From Clostridia bacterium (GTDB taxonomy: Bacteria; Bacillota; Clostridia; Lachnospirales; Lachnospiraceae), in NCBI GenBank assembly GCA_910574835.1, contig CAJTDE010000004.1, forward strand, positions 124,001-188,000: a stretch of 64,000 nucleotides of DNA, in the 5' to 3' direction. Under the pieces are notes generated by a model. It was given only the letters and a program-made list of their open reading frames with translations, was not told the origin of the DNA and made no database searches. Both the position numbers and the translations under genes were made by a program. Shown here piece by piece: positions 24,380 through 32,953 of the stretch (position 1 is the stretch's first letter; each line of letters begins with the position of its first letter).

Positions 24380-24436
24380 AATAGTTATTGACTTTAAGTC
24401 AATAACTATTATACAAAGAATTTACATCCATGTCAA
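24380..24436 (-). promoter_or_regulatory. TetR/MFS operon promoter with 31-bp perfect palindromic operator
   Basis: On the minus strand TTGACA (24431-24436) and TATAAT (24408-24413) are 17 bases apart, a full consensus promoter. A perfect palindrome with 15-base arms around one central base spans 24380-24410. It overlaps the -10 box by three bases and covers the likely start site. Binding of the TetR protein there would block initiation. Confidence 0.92.
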
Positions 24437-24478
24437 TCACTTCCGCAAACACTCTCTCAAATGCAAAAGAAATCCATG

Positions 24479-24520
24479 AAAAAAGGACCGAAAAATGCCA
24501 CCTCAGCATTTTCAGCCCTT
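24479..24520 (-). terminator. Terminator after the acetyltransferase gene
   Basis: On the minus strand GGGCTGAAAATGC pairs with GCATTTTTCGGTCC across a seven-base loop, with some G-U pairs, and is followed by TTTTTT. It separates the CatA-like/DUF6194 unit from the TetR/MFS unit. Confidence 0.8.
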
Positions 24521-24564
24521 TATGTATACTTGCAAAATTTTATGATATAATCCAACTTCCGCCC

Positions 24565-25191
24565 CTAAAATGATTCCAAATATTTCTGGAGCCTATCTGC
24601 AAACTGTCCAACATGTATCCCATCCACAAAAGAATGATGCGCCTGGACCGATACAGGCATGAAAATCTTACCGTCCTTCTCATAATACTTCCCCCAGTCG
24701 AACAAAGGCGTCGCATTATCCTTTTTCCCAGAATTGGTATGTGAGATATGCGTATAGGTGACCCAGGGCATAGGCGAACACTGGAACACATCATTTCCAA
24801 GGGGACCAGTAAAATATTCCTTCTGCTCCCTTGCAATCCTTCCCGCCGTCTCCACATATTCCTGAATACTACCCCGAAGCGGCACATTGACCACTTTGAA
24901 CAGCCCCGTATCCTGATTCAGATAAGTAAAGGCAGTATCAATATGCTCAAAAAGAACCACCTTCCCCTCCAGGAAACGATACCGGAACGCTTCAACCTCA
25001 TCTGCGCATTTACATACCGCATACACAAACGCAAGCGTAAAAGAAAGATTCTGCGCCTTCACCTTCCGCCGGAAATTCGTGATATCCGCCTCAAATGTCA
25101 CACAGAAAGCAGGTTCCACGCTCTCCCTGAAAACCATACAGTGCATGGCCCTCTCCCAATTTTTCTCGTCTATCACCTGATAAGTATTCAT
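24565..25191 (-). CDS. CatA-like O-acetyltransferase
   Basis: The protein (208 residues) starts MNTYQVIDEKNWERAMHC and follows the chloramphenicol acetyltransferase fold: SFTLAFVYAVCKCADEV, CSPMPWVTYTHISH and the catalytic HHSFVDGIHVGQF near the C-terminus (HHxxxDG). It transfers an acetyl group from acetyl-CoA to a hydroxyl. Many genomic relatives do not confer chloramphenicol resistance, so the substrate is open. The ATG at 25191 follows GGGAGG by seven bases. It is co-transcribed with the DUF6194 gene 33 bases upstream. Confidence 0.88.
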   Translation of the reverse strand: MNTYQVIDEKNWERAMHCMVFRESVEPAFCVTFEADITNFRRKVKAQNLSFTLAFVYAVCKCADEVEAFRYRFLEGKVVLFEHIDTAFTYLNQDTGLFKVVNVPLRGSIQEYVETAGRIAREQKEYFTGPLGNDVFQCSPMPWVTYTHISHTNSGKKDNATPLFDWGKYYEKDGKIFMPVSVQAHHSFVDGIHVGQFADRLQKYLESF

Positions 25192-25224
25192 CCCAGCTCC
25201 TCCCTTTTTGTTTCCCCACACATT

Positions 25225-25671
25225 TCATTTTCTTTTGGCAAATTTCTCTTTTGCGTATTCATATGCTTCCCGGATATACGGCCTTAAAGCCTCAAAAGTC
25301 TCTTCCGATGGGTTCAGCACACACATCCACCCCATCCACGCATAGACCGGATGCGGCAAAAAACAGTCAACCGCAGAAAAATCATAATCCATTTCCACAA
25401 CCCCGCCTGCCCCCGGACGTTTTGGCACAGCCCCGAACAGCTTCACAAACGTATCCTTACGGACACCCAGGTTCACCCGGTAAACCCCCGGCCTGTCCAG
25501 CCTAGAGCCTTTATCGTTATCCCCGTCCTTCTCCTTGACCGTCAATATGTACACGCCCCTTTTCAGCACATGTCCGGGATTATAAAAAATCCCCTTTTCT
25601 CCCCAGCTCTCCACAAGTATACTGCCCTCCAGATTCTCCAGGCAATACTCCAAAATCCCTTCCGGCTTCAT
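25225..25671 (-). CDS. DUF6194 family protein
   Basis: This 148-residue protein reads MKPEGILEYCLENLEGSILV, ESWGEKGIFYNPG, KRGVYILTVKEKDG and RVNLGVRKDTFVKLFG. This matches the family now called DUF6194, a MmcQ/YjbR-like small alpha-beta fold. It ends LNPSEETFEALRPYIREAYEYAKEKFAKRK. No catalytic role is established. It is the first gene of the unit with the CatA-like enzyme. Confidence 0.78.
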   Translation of the reverse strand: MKPEGILEYCLENLEGSILVESWGEKGIFYNPGHVLKRGVYILTVKEKDGDNDKGSRLDRPGVYRVNLGVRKDTFVKLFGAVPKRPGAGGVVEMDYDFSAVDCFLPHPVYAWMGWMCVLNPSEETFEALRPYIREAYEYAKEKFAKRK

Positions 25672-25762
25672 ATCCCACTCCCTATACTTTTCAGATTCCT
25701 TTTATAAATTTTCATATCTTTTAATGTATTTCACCCATTTAAGAACTCCTTTTACAACTCTA

Positions 25763-28309
25763 TTACAAAATCATTTCTTTCAACTCTTCTATTTCGTTTT
25801 TGTATTTTTTACAATCAATATTTTCAATTAATTCCCTTGCATTCAAATCAACCAGCATACCATCCTCAAACGTTAAAAAATCTATATAATCATCTTTTAT
25901 CATCATTGACAAATGGCGTGGAAGTCCAATATTTTGCAGTTCTATGATTATATCGTCAGTTGTTCCATATTCCACATATTCTGCCCAATTTGCACCTGCA
26001 TTTTGTTTACCTACTTTTTCAGAAACAATCAAATAATAATTCAAAAAATAATTTTTGATTTTAAACCTGAGAACATTATCAATATCTGAAATCAAATTAT
26101 TTATTATAAGATTAATTTGATTTCGATCATTAGGATTAAATATTACCATCTCATTTCTATCCCAGATTTCGCCTTTCCTTTTGTAATAATTAATAATATA
26201 AATAATCATCATATTTAGTGGTGTAGACTTCATCCATGAATACATTAAAACCGCAAAATATTGTAACCTTGTTCTTTGTTTAACCATCGGGTTTCTTCCC
26301 TTAGATTCTTCTTCACCCCAATTATAATAATCATACATCTTTTCCAATACTTCCAGACAAGTTTGAGTTGTGATTTCATTTGGGAATGCGCTCTCTGATT
26401 CTTTTATTTTTTCCCATACCTTATTTTGATATATAACTTTTATATTTGAACACTGCTCTAAAATATATAATGGAATGTGATTCTCTTTTTCCATTCGCTC
26501 TAATAATTTTTTCCCATCTGCATTTTTTCTCAAAAAATTACTCATTAAAATGGAATCTGTTTTTGATGCTTGATGAGAGAAAACAATATTAGCATAATGA
26601 TCCCATACTTCTTTTTCTGTTTGACTGTAATTAGCTCTGGTAAAATCTTTATTTCTCAAAGAATAATCTAAATTTGTATAAAAATTTTTCTGACCGTTAA
26701 TCACCAAAGGTTTAACAGCCTCTATCTTCTTATTCCTTACAACTTCTAAATCTTTGTTTGGATTATCCCATCTATTCTTTTTATCTTCTATTCGTACACA
26801 AATAATATTTCCACTCAATTCTTTACTCAATCTACCGGCTCTGCCTGCCAAATTCCAAAAATCAACATCCGAAAATTTAGAATTTCCGATAGCATTACTA
26901 AAAATAAAAATATTCTTTGCAGGAAGATTCACACCCTCTAAAAGTGTAGATGTACAAAACATATAGTCAATTACTTTTTCTTCAAATAATCTTTCGATTC
27001 TTTCCCGTATACGTTGTGGTAATCTTCCAAAATGGAATGCAACTCCTTTTTTTAAACAATCAATTAAAAAATAATCTTTATGTATATATGATTTTATCAA
27101 TTCAATAAGTGAATCAATCCTTGCATCATTTTGTTCAGGCAAACCCTTAGAAAACTTCAAAGCAAAATCAATCGTATCCGCTACTGTATTGCAATATACA
27201 ATATTTTTACAGTTTTTTCCCAATTTCCGAAGAAGTTTCCCTACATAGTCTTGTTCTTTCTTCCCCAAGTCTTGAAAAATAATGTCTTCTCCTGTCTCCG
27301 TAAACATCCTGCCTTTTCCCTCAACATAGTCTATAAAAAATCTGTTTTGAGCAACCGGAGATTCCTTAATAATCATTTGTTCATCTATACTCTTTTCAAA
27401 TAATTGTAAAAAGACATGTGCATTCGGAATATTAGGCGATGCAAAATACAATTTAATACTTTTTCTCTCCGCCAAAAGAATGGCATGATAATACAAAGGT
27501 GATCTTGAATCTTTTTCAGCAATTATTTTATGTGCCTCATCGACAAACATATAATTGATTACAGGATTTTCCTTTTCACCTAAATATGAAATTAATCGCT
27601 CTGGAGTAAAAACAAATACATATTTTAACATCCTATTTCTATAAATCATAGGAACTACCGGATGTGCCAACACCTTATAATTTTTATTTGTGATAGTTTT
27701 CTTTAATCGTGCTGTGACCTGATTGATAAGGGCTCTCGTAGGTACTAAAATCACAATATTATCTATCCCATGTCTTTCAGTAATAATATATTGAATAAAC
27801 GCATCCATTATAAAAGATTTACCAAAAGAAGTTGGCCCCGAAAAACTATAATGATTACTATCTTTCATCGCTTCAAAGAGCTTGTACTGCGGATCTGTAA
27901 ATACCAAATCATTGAAAGGCACTTTTTGATAAGTCTTTTTTATTTGCTTTTCCAATGCTGTCTCAATCGTGTCTACTATTTCAGAATTTCCAACTGCAAT
28001 ACTTAAAGACGCGAAATTCCCTAATTTCGTTAAAATTGAATTGGCATAATACTGAAACTGCACATTGTCTTTATATACGTCATATAATAAGCTAACAATT
28101 TTATATGCTTTATTTCTTCCGTCTGCTTTATCACTTCTCGATAAAATATCTGCAAATCGTAACACATCATCAAATTCTTTTTCAGTCAATAAAATATCAT
28201 CTTTTTGGTATAAGAATATATGTGCATACTTGTATTCCAGTTTTCGTGTTAGTTCATCCAAATACGGATCGTTCAATGCCCGGCGAACCATAGCCTCCAA
28301 CCATTTCAT
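25763..28309 (-). CDS. hamB: Hachiman defence helicase HamB
   Basis: This 848-residue superfamily 2 helicase has motif I SGPTSFGKSF (158-165), motif Ia VPTRALINQ, motif II DEAH (257-260), CTSTLLEGVNLPA for motif V and NLAGRAGRL for motif VI. About 130 N-terminal residues form an extra domain. With the DUF1837 gene upstream (four-base ATGA overlap) it forms the two-gene Hachiman anti-phage system, in which HamB is thought to survey DNA and release the HamA nuclease when it meets damaged or phage DNA. The gene is strikingly AT-rich compared with both flanks, a sign of recent transfer. Confidence 0.92.
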   Translation of the reverse strand: MKWLEAMVRRALNDPYLDELTRKLEYKYAHIFLYQKDDILLTEKEFDDVLRFADILSRSDKADGRNKAYKIVSLLYDVYKDNVQFQYYANSILTKLGNFASLSIAVGNSEIVDTIETALEKQIKKTYQKVPFNDLVFTDPQYKLFEAMKDSNHYSFSGPTSFGKSFIMDAFIQYIITERHGIDNIVILVPTRALINQVTARLKKTITNKNYKVLAHPVVPMIYRNRMLKYVFVFTPERLISYLGEKENPVINYMFVDEAHKIIAEKDSRSPLYYHAILLAERKSIKLYFASPNIPNAHVFLQLFEKSIDEQMIIKESPVAQNRFFIDYVEGKGRMFTETGEDIIFQDLGKKEQDYVGKLLRKLGKNCKNIVYCNTVADTIDFALKFSKGLPEQNDARIDSLIELIKSYIHKDYFLIDCLKKGVAFHFGRLPQRIRERIERLFEEKVIDYMFCTSTLLEGVNLPAKNIFIFSNAIGNSKFSDVDFWNLAGRAGRLSKELSGNIICVRIEDKKNRWDNPNKDLEVVRNKKIEAVKPLVINGQKNFYTNLDYSLRNKDFTRANYSQTEKEVWDHYANIVFSHQASKTDSILMSNFLRKNADGKKLLERMEKENHIPLYILEQCSNIKVIYQNKVWEKIKESESAFPNEITTQTCLEVLEKMYDYYNWGEEESKGRNPMVKQRTRLQYFAVLMYSWMKSTPLNMMIIYIINYYKRKGEIWDRNEMVIFNPNDRNQINLIINNLISDIDNVLRFKIKNYFLNYYLIVSEKVGKQNAGANWAEYVEYGTTDDIIIELQNIGLPRHLSMMIKDDYIDFLTFEDGMLVDLNARELIENIDCKKYKNEIEELKEMIL

Positions 28310-29214
28310 TGTGTAATGGCCTCCATTATCCTCTGTCTCTTTGAATTTATGTCAGTAAATGGCAAAACATATATGTAGAAATTATGACCTTGTAGCTTAT
28401 TATCAATAATTTTCTGTTGTATACTCACAAGGTACTTACTAACCTCAATATCTACTCTCGATTTTATTAATTTCCTAAAATCTGATGTTGGCATTTCCTT
28501 TTCCTCATCGCTTATATCTATTTGGAAGCCAATAAAAATACCAAAGGCATCATCGACATCAAAATTTCTGTTCTTGGTAGGGTAAATTAAACTTTCTAAG
28601 AACTCTCTTTCTTCATCTGAAAAAGATTCCTTAAATAAGTTATCACTAATCAAACTTTTTTCATAACCTATTCCACTCTTCGCATTTCCTTTATCGTTTA
28701 TACCATTTTTAAAATTATTTATAGATATGAACGCATCTCTTATAGCAGCATCTATTTTTTGGTAGGTTTTTGACTCTCCAAATATTAATTGATAATTCCC
28801 ATCAGATAATTTCAGGAAATGTACACCATCAGCTCCATTTACATAGTGGCTTGTTGATGTTTTCAGTTCCAATTTTGTAAGTATTTTGGGAGCTCCTAAA
28901 TGTGTTTCTAAAAAGCAAAATAAAAGCAGCTCTCCCAATTCTCCATTATTTCTTGTATACTCAACAAATTTTTCTCTTGCTTTTTTAGAAAGAGTTGCTG
29001 GTCTGTTTCTATATTTCTCTTTTACCTGCCTTGATATCGAGTAATCAATGACTGGATCAAGCAGCATTTCTATCAACAAATCATAATCAAACTCATTAGA
29101 ATTAATCTTCAATACAAAAAGGTTCAATTTATTCTTTTTATACTTGTCCAAATCCTTTGACCACAGCAAATCGAATGATCCCAAGAAATCTGACTCCTTT
29201 AAACTTATTTCCAT
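28306..29214 (-). CDS. hamA: Hachiman effector nuclease HamA (DUF1837)
   Basis: This 302-residue protein carries the DUF1837 core NNGELGELLLFCFLETHLGAP, KLELKTSTSHYVNGADGVHF and LIFGESKTY. The PD-(D/E)XK residues would be E92 or E95, D129, E147 and K149. HamA is the DNA-degrading effector of Hachiman, held inactive by HamB. AAAGGAG lies eight bases before the ATG. The stop overlaps the hamB start (ATGA), so the two are translationally coupled. All active-site residues are present, so the system looks functional. Confidence 0.92.
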   Translation of the reverse strand: MEISLKESDFLGSFDLLWSKDLDKYKKNKLNLFVLKINSNEFDYDLLIEMLLDPVIDYSISRQVKEKYRNRPATLSKKAREKFVEYTRNNGELGELLLFCFLETHLGAPKILTKLELKTSTSHYVNGADGVHFLKLSDGNYQLIFGESKTYQKIDAAIRDAFISINNFKNGINDKGNAKSGIGYEKSLISDNLFKESFSDEEREFLESLIYPTKNRNFDVDDAFGIFIGFQIDISDEEKEMPTSDFRKLIKSRVDIEVSKYLVSIQQKIIDNKLQGHNFYIYVLPFTDINSKRQRIMEAITQ

Positions 29215-29285
29215 AATTCATTCTCCTTTGTACCAAAGCAATTTACTATATTTTACCACACTATTTCTCATTTTACTATCCAAAA

Positions 29286-29319
29286 GAGCCGATTGGGAAT
29301 CAACATTCCTAACCGGCTC
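29286..29319 (-). terminator. Terminator after the parAB unit
   Basis: On the minus strand GAGCCGGTTAGGAAT pairs with ATTCCCAATCGGCTC (minor mismatches) across a four-base loop and is followed by TTTTGG. It lies just after the small gene that ends at 29343 and isolates the partition operon from the Hachiman genes. Confidence 0.85.
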
Positions 29320-29342
29320 CTTGCTTCATCAACATAATACTT

Positions 29343-29618
29343 CTAAATCCGCTTCCGCCCATTCATCTGGAACACATCATGCCCCATAATGCTCCGTACC
29401 GCCTGCCCCAGACTCCTGGCCCTCCCATGCTGATGGTACGGCTGGGAAGCCCTGTGCTTATGGAAAATAATACACTCCCCCTCCCCCGGATACTCCGGAT
29501 TATGGATATACCAGATATGCCCCGTATTCTTCGACTGGAGCGTCACATCATATTCCTCCGCCAGAATAATGTTAAAATAAGACCTATCCAGCCGCCCGAT
29601 TTCTTCCGCCCGGAACAT
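29343..29618 (-). CDS. Hypothetical protein of the partition operon
   Basis: This 91-residue protein has no family I can name. It reads MFRAEEIGRLDRSYFNIILAEEYDVTLQSKNTGHIWYIHNPEYP, then IIFHKHRASQPYHQHGRARS, rich in histidine and tyrosine. It overlaps the end of parB by 35 bases and precedes the terminator at 29286-29319, so it belongs to the SymE-like/ParA/ParB transcript. Its role is unknown. Confidence 0.7.
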   Translation of the reverse strand: MFRAEEIGRLDRSYFNIILAEEYDVTLQSKNTGHIWYIHNPEYPGEGECIIFHKHRASQPYHQHGRARSLGQAVRSIMGHDVFQMNGRKRI

Positions 29619-30585
29619 CAGACACTCCCCCTTTCCCGAACCACGCCGCCAGCGCGTCCTCCACGATACTCGCCACCTCCCCAGGCTTCACCCCGCCAAA
29701 ATACCTCTCATACACCTCCGCCGACAGCCTCACACTCCTTCCGGCGGCCGCTTTCTTCCCTTTTCCACCATCCAGCGCCCCCAGCACAGCCTCTTCCGTC
29801 ACATTCCCCGCCATGCCCCTGACGCACTTCGCCGTCTTCGCATCCAGCTTAATCTTCCCTGTATCCGCCAGCCCGGACACCACCTCCTGCTCCTTCTCCG
29901 ACAGATAAGACAAGTCCACTGCCGCCACCAAAGGCAGCGTCCCCTCGTCCAGCCGCCCCTTCAAAGGCTCCTCCAGCTTCTGCACCCGCATGTACCTGGC
30001 AATATTCCTCCCGGTCATCCCATACTCTTCCCCAATGGCATCCCGGCTCTTCAACCTGTGGACATCATGTCCACAAGTCCCCGCCGTGTCCTGCCCATTC
30101 AGCCTTGCGATCTCCTCCAAAATATCATTCCGCCGCCCCTGGCTGCTGACCTTCTCATACCGCTCCGCCAGCACCGCCGCCTTCTCACTGGGCAGAAGCT
30201 CCGCAAATCCCCTCTGTATCACATTGGTCTCAATCACATACACATAAGCGTCCTCTTCCGTCAGATCCGTCTTCACAATGGCCGGAATCTCCGTCAAGCC
30301 TGCCAGCCTCCCCGCCACCTGCCGGTTATGCCCCGCAAGCATCTCATACCCGTCCCCCTCCTGCCACACAATCACCGGATTCAGAACCCCATGCTCCTTA
30401 ATGCTCTCCACCATATCCTCCAGACGCTCCCCCTCATACAGCCGGAAAGGATGTTTCCGGAACGGGCGGATACTGTCAATAGGCAGCATCCTGATCCCGT
30501 TCTCCGGAGCGGAAACCTCTTCCGCCCCCGCCAGAAGATCCACAGCGTCATTAAAAATCTTCCTCTTCGTCCCATTAGCCTTCAT
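29584..30585 (-). CDS. parB: ParB-family partition protein
   Basis: The protein (333 residues) has the ParB/Spo0J N-terminal nuclease-like domain: MLPIDSIRPFRKHPFRLYEG, ESIKEHGVLNPVIVW, YEMLAGHNRQVAGRLAG and the PAIVKTDLTEEDAYVYVIETN block. A KorB-type helix-turn-helix follows (GEEYGMTGRNIARYMRVQKL). It would bind centromere-like sites and stimulate the ParA ATPase for segregation of a low-copy replicon. The ATG at 30585 is used because the protein is conserved from there; it overlaps parA by 11 bases. Confidence 0.9.
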   Translation of the reverse strand: MKANGTKRKIFNDAVDLLAGAEEVSAPENGIRMLPIDSIRPFRKHPFRLYEGERLEDMVESIKEHGVLNPVIVWQEGDGYEMLAGHNRQVAGRLAGLTEIPAIVKTDLTEEDAYVYVIETNVIQRGFAELLPSEKAAVLAERYEKVSSQGRRNDILEEIARLNGQDTAGTCGHDVHRLKSRDAIGEEYGMTGRNIARYMRVQKLEEPLKGRLDEGTLPLVAAVDLSYLSEKEQEVVSGLADTGKIKLDAKTAKCVRGMAGNVTEEAVLGALDGGKGKKAAAGRSVRLSAEVYERYFGGVKPGEVASIVEDALAAWFGKGGVSDVPGGRNRAAG

Positions 30586-31360
30586 ACAAAACCAGCTCCT
30601 TTGCAAATTTTTTATAAGCCATCCCCGCGCTCGCCTTCGGGCTGTACTCCGCCACCGGCAAACTGTAATAAATGCTCTCCCCCACTTTCACCGTATTTGG
30701 AATCTTCGTTTCAAACACCCGTATCTGCTCCTGGAAACTCTCTGTCACTTCCTCCGTCAGAACCCTGCACAGCTTCGTCCTGGACTCGCACATGGTCATC
30801 AGGATGCCTGCAATCCCCAGCCCCGGATTGATCCGCTTCCTGATCTTCACCACCGTCCGCAAAAAATCCTGCATCCCCATCATAGCCAGAAGCTGGGGGT
30901 TCACCGTGATAATGACCTCATCGGCAGCTGCCAACGCATTTATTGTCAGAGTCCCAAGGGACGGACAGGTATCAATCAGGATATAATCATACTTCTCTCG
31001 CAGCGGCTCCAGAATCCCGGACAGCATCTTCTCCGCCCCCATCTCCAGCCGCAGCTTCGCATCCACCACCGACAGATAAATAGACGATGGGATGAAGTCC
31101 ACCCCTTCCTTCGTCCGTATGTACTTCTTCGGGGACGGCAGCTTCATATCCTCAATCTGCGCCATCATCAGATGCCCGATAGTATCATCCAGCACTCCCG
31201 TTCCTTCCACGCCGAAGCACGTTGTCAGATTCGCCTGGCTGTCAAAATCCACAGCCAGAACCCTCTTCCCCATTTTCCGCAGGCAGTACGCCAGATTGAA
31301 CGTAGTTGTCGTCTTCGCCGTACCCCCTTTTTGTGAACCGATCATATAAATCTTACCCAT
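30575..31360 (-). CDS. parA: ParA-family partition ATPase
   Basis: This 261-residue protein has the deviant Walker A motif KGGTAKTTTT (residues 11-20), the switch I stretch VLAVDFDSQANLTTCFG and the Walker B-like YDYILIDTCPSLGTLT. ParA ATPases segregate plasmids or circular intermediates of mobile elements by patterning on the nucleoid. It lies between a SymE-like gene (three-base gap) and parB (overlap), all in one unit. Confidence 0.92.
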   Translation of the reverse strand: MGKIYMIGSQKGGTAKTTTTFNLAYCLRKMGKRVLAVDFDSQANLTTCFGVEGTGVLDDTIGHLMMAQIEDMKLPSPKKYIRTKEGVDFIPSSIYLSVVDAKLRLEMGAEKMLSGILEPLREKYDYILIDTCPSLGTLTINALAAADEVIITVNPQLLAMMGMQDFLRTVVKIRKRINPGLGIAGILMTMCESRTKLCRVLTEEVTESFQEQIRVFETKIPNTVKVGESIYYSLPVAEYSPKASAGMAYKKFAKELVLYEG

Positions 31361-31363
31361 ATA

Positions 31364-31606
31364 TCAAAACCTCACTTTCCTCTCTGCCACCATGCTCAAC
31401 TGCTGTTCCTCAAACACATCTATGTAATCCACCGACTCCCTCGGCTCAATTACCAGCTTCCCTTCCTCACACCGAACCGTCAGGAGCGTCCCCGCCCCAA
31501 AGCCCAATTCTTCCAGCCAAAGCCCCTTCAACATAATTGTAGGCGTCGGCTTATAATTACGCCCGCTCTGCTCATACACCTTAATCTTCCGAACATCCTT
31601 CTTCAT
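31364..31606 (-). CDS. SymE-like small protein at the head of the par operon
   Basis: This 80-residue protein contains KPTPTIMLKGLWLEELGFGAG and LLTVRCEEGKLVIEP, the same SymE/AbrB-like pattern as the protein at 10006-10233 (IxGxWLxxLGFxxGxxLxVxxxxGxLxI). Here it is the first gene of the parA-parB unit. It may be a toxin for element maintenance or a DNA-binding AbrB-like regulator of the partition genes. The sequence does not decide between these. Confidence 0.78.
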   Translation of the reverse strand: MKKDVRKIKVYEQSGRNYKPTPTIMLKGLWLEELGFGAGTLLTVRCEEGKLVIEPRESVDYIDVFEEQQLSMVAERKVRF

Positions 31607-32140
31607 CTATATCCCGCCCTTTCCACCGGCCCGCAGACCGGACTATCCATTGTTTCTCCGTCACTGAACTAACCCTGGGATTTTACAGAGACCGCCCCAG
31701 GCGTAACAGCCCGTGCCTCTCCCTGCAAAACAGAACTATTTGTTTCCGAACGAAACGATATGCCATCTACAAAAATCAAAAACTCCGCTACACAAAAACT
31801 TCAAAACCATCACAACAATATGGGCGCTGTAAGTTCCCCGGCTTTCCGTAAATAAATCTCATTTGTTCCCATGGTACAGAAACACAGGTTTAACCCTCCC
31901 ATGGCGCCCGGTTCACATTAAACCCAGCCGAAACCTGTCAACCAATATTACAACGCCCCCGTTGCAACCCGTCAGCATTTATAAGGACTTCGGACCTTCA
32001 AATCCATCACCAGAGGATGGTATGGTTGCTTTAATCGCTATCAGACTTTCATACTGCTGGCCAGCAATATATGTACGGCTCCCAGACGGAAACCAGAAAT
32101 GCGGTGATTCCGTTCGCCCTTTTAAGGGCAAAAAAATAAG
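31607..32140. other. Intergenic stretch upstream of the par operon, no gene seen
   Basis: I find no credible gene here on either strand; the longest open frames lack ribosome sites and protein-like composition. The stretch marks the change from GC-rich phage/par DNA to the moderately AT-rich module region, so an element boundary may lie in it. The promoter of the SymE-like/parAB unit should also be here but no strong consensus is visible. Confidence 0.45.
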
Positions 32141-32192
32141 GGGACAAGTTAGTGCAACCCCTTGATTTTACTGGGTTCCTCTAACTTGTCCC
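32141..32192 (-). terminator. Terminator overlapping the end of KTR gene 1
   Basis: GGGACAAGTTAG (32141-32152) and CTAACTTGTCCC (32181-32192) are perfect 12-bp arms. On the minus strand the stem is followed by CTTATTTTTTT. The stop codon of the KTR gene (TAG, 32181-32183) lies inside the upstream arm. A smaller stem (AACCC/GGGTT-type) sits in the loop. Confidence 0.88.
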
Positions 32193-32390
32193 TATTATAA
32201 CACGGTCATCTGCATCTAATGTGTCTGGCTCTTTGATGACTATTACTTGTAAATTCTTCGCTTCAATCAGTGTTTCCTGCCTGCATTTTGGGCAGTAGAG
32301 AGGATAATTTTTCAGAACAGTATCCTCCCTAACCTTGTTACGGGTTTTACTTCCGCAGACAGGACATAATATCCATTCTACTTTACCCAT
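32181..32390 (-). CDS. Cysteine-rich KTR domain protein, copy 1
   Basis: This 69-residue protein has two zinc-ribbon knuckles, WILCPVCGSKTRNKVREDT and YPLYCPKCRQETLIEAKNL; the KTR family is named after the KTRxK stretch between them. Function is unknown. It follows the PadR gene by six bases and ends within a terminator stem. Two close paralogs (34488-34676 and 37528-37716) occupy the same last-gene position in two other modules. Confidence 0.88.
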   Translation of the reverse strand: MGKVEWILCPVCGSKTRNKVREDTVLKNYPLYCPKCRQETLIEAKNLQVIVIKEPDTLDADDRVIIGTS

Positions 32391-32396
32391 AACAAA

Positions 32397-32924
32397 TTAT
32401 CCTAATTTCTTTTTTAGTGTTGCTATCCATTCTTCGATTGCTTGTACCAACAAAAACTGTTGATGTAAAACAGCCATACCCGTGGCAGGAATATCGGGCG
32501 CATTTTCTTTCATAGAAATATTCTCCTCAAGATAAGATTTCAACACATTGATATTGCTTTCAATGTGATCCAGACATTCCCTCTGTTGTTCCTTCGCCAT
32601 ACTTTCTAAGTTTACGATAACAGCATTAAAATCCAAAAATATATTGATTGGTTTGCAGGATATTTCAATCATCAACTTTTCAAATTCCTCATTTCCTGCA
32701 TCCGTCAAAGAATATATCGCTTTTTCGGGCATTTTTCCCTCTTTCTCCGTACGGCTTGTGATAAGCCCCTTTTCTTCCAACTGGATCACCTTTTTGTATA
32801 TAGATGGTGTGCTGATTTTTACCCACTTTGAAATGTTGCGGTATTCCACCAGTTTCTGAATATCGTATGCACTCATTGATTCCCGCTTCAACATTCCCAA
32901 TACAATCAAGTCAATGGTAGCCAT
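32397..32924 (-). CDS. PadR-family regulator of the MATE module
   Basis: This 175-residue protein has the PadR winged helix: MATIDLIVLGMLKRESMSAYDIQKLVEYRNISKWVKISTPSIYKKVIQLEEKGLI. A C-terminal dimerisation helix (about residues 100-175) follows. PadR proteins repress efflux genes until a drug or phenolic ligand binds. It is divergent from the MATE gene, and the shared 123-base gap carries three palindromes (32954-33023), so it should control both itself and the exporter. Confidence 0.9.
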   Translation of the reverse strand: MATIDLIVLGMLKRESMSAYDIQKLVEYRNISKWVKISTPSIYKKVIQLEEKGLITSRTEKEGKMPEKAIYSLTDAGNEEFEKLMIEISCKPINIFLDFNAVIVNLESMAKEQQRECLDHIESNINVLKSYLEENISMKENAPDIPATGMAVLHQQFLLVQAIEEWIATLKKKLG

Positions 32925-32953
32925 TTAAAATCCCTCCTTTTTCTATTGACAAC

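Noticed and set aside
24565-25191. Proven chloramphenicol resistance gene
   Set aside because: The HHxxxDG active site is present, but many CatA-like proteins of this group do not acetylate chloramphenicol, so only the fold is claimed.
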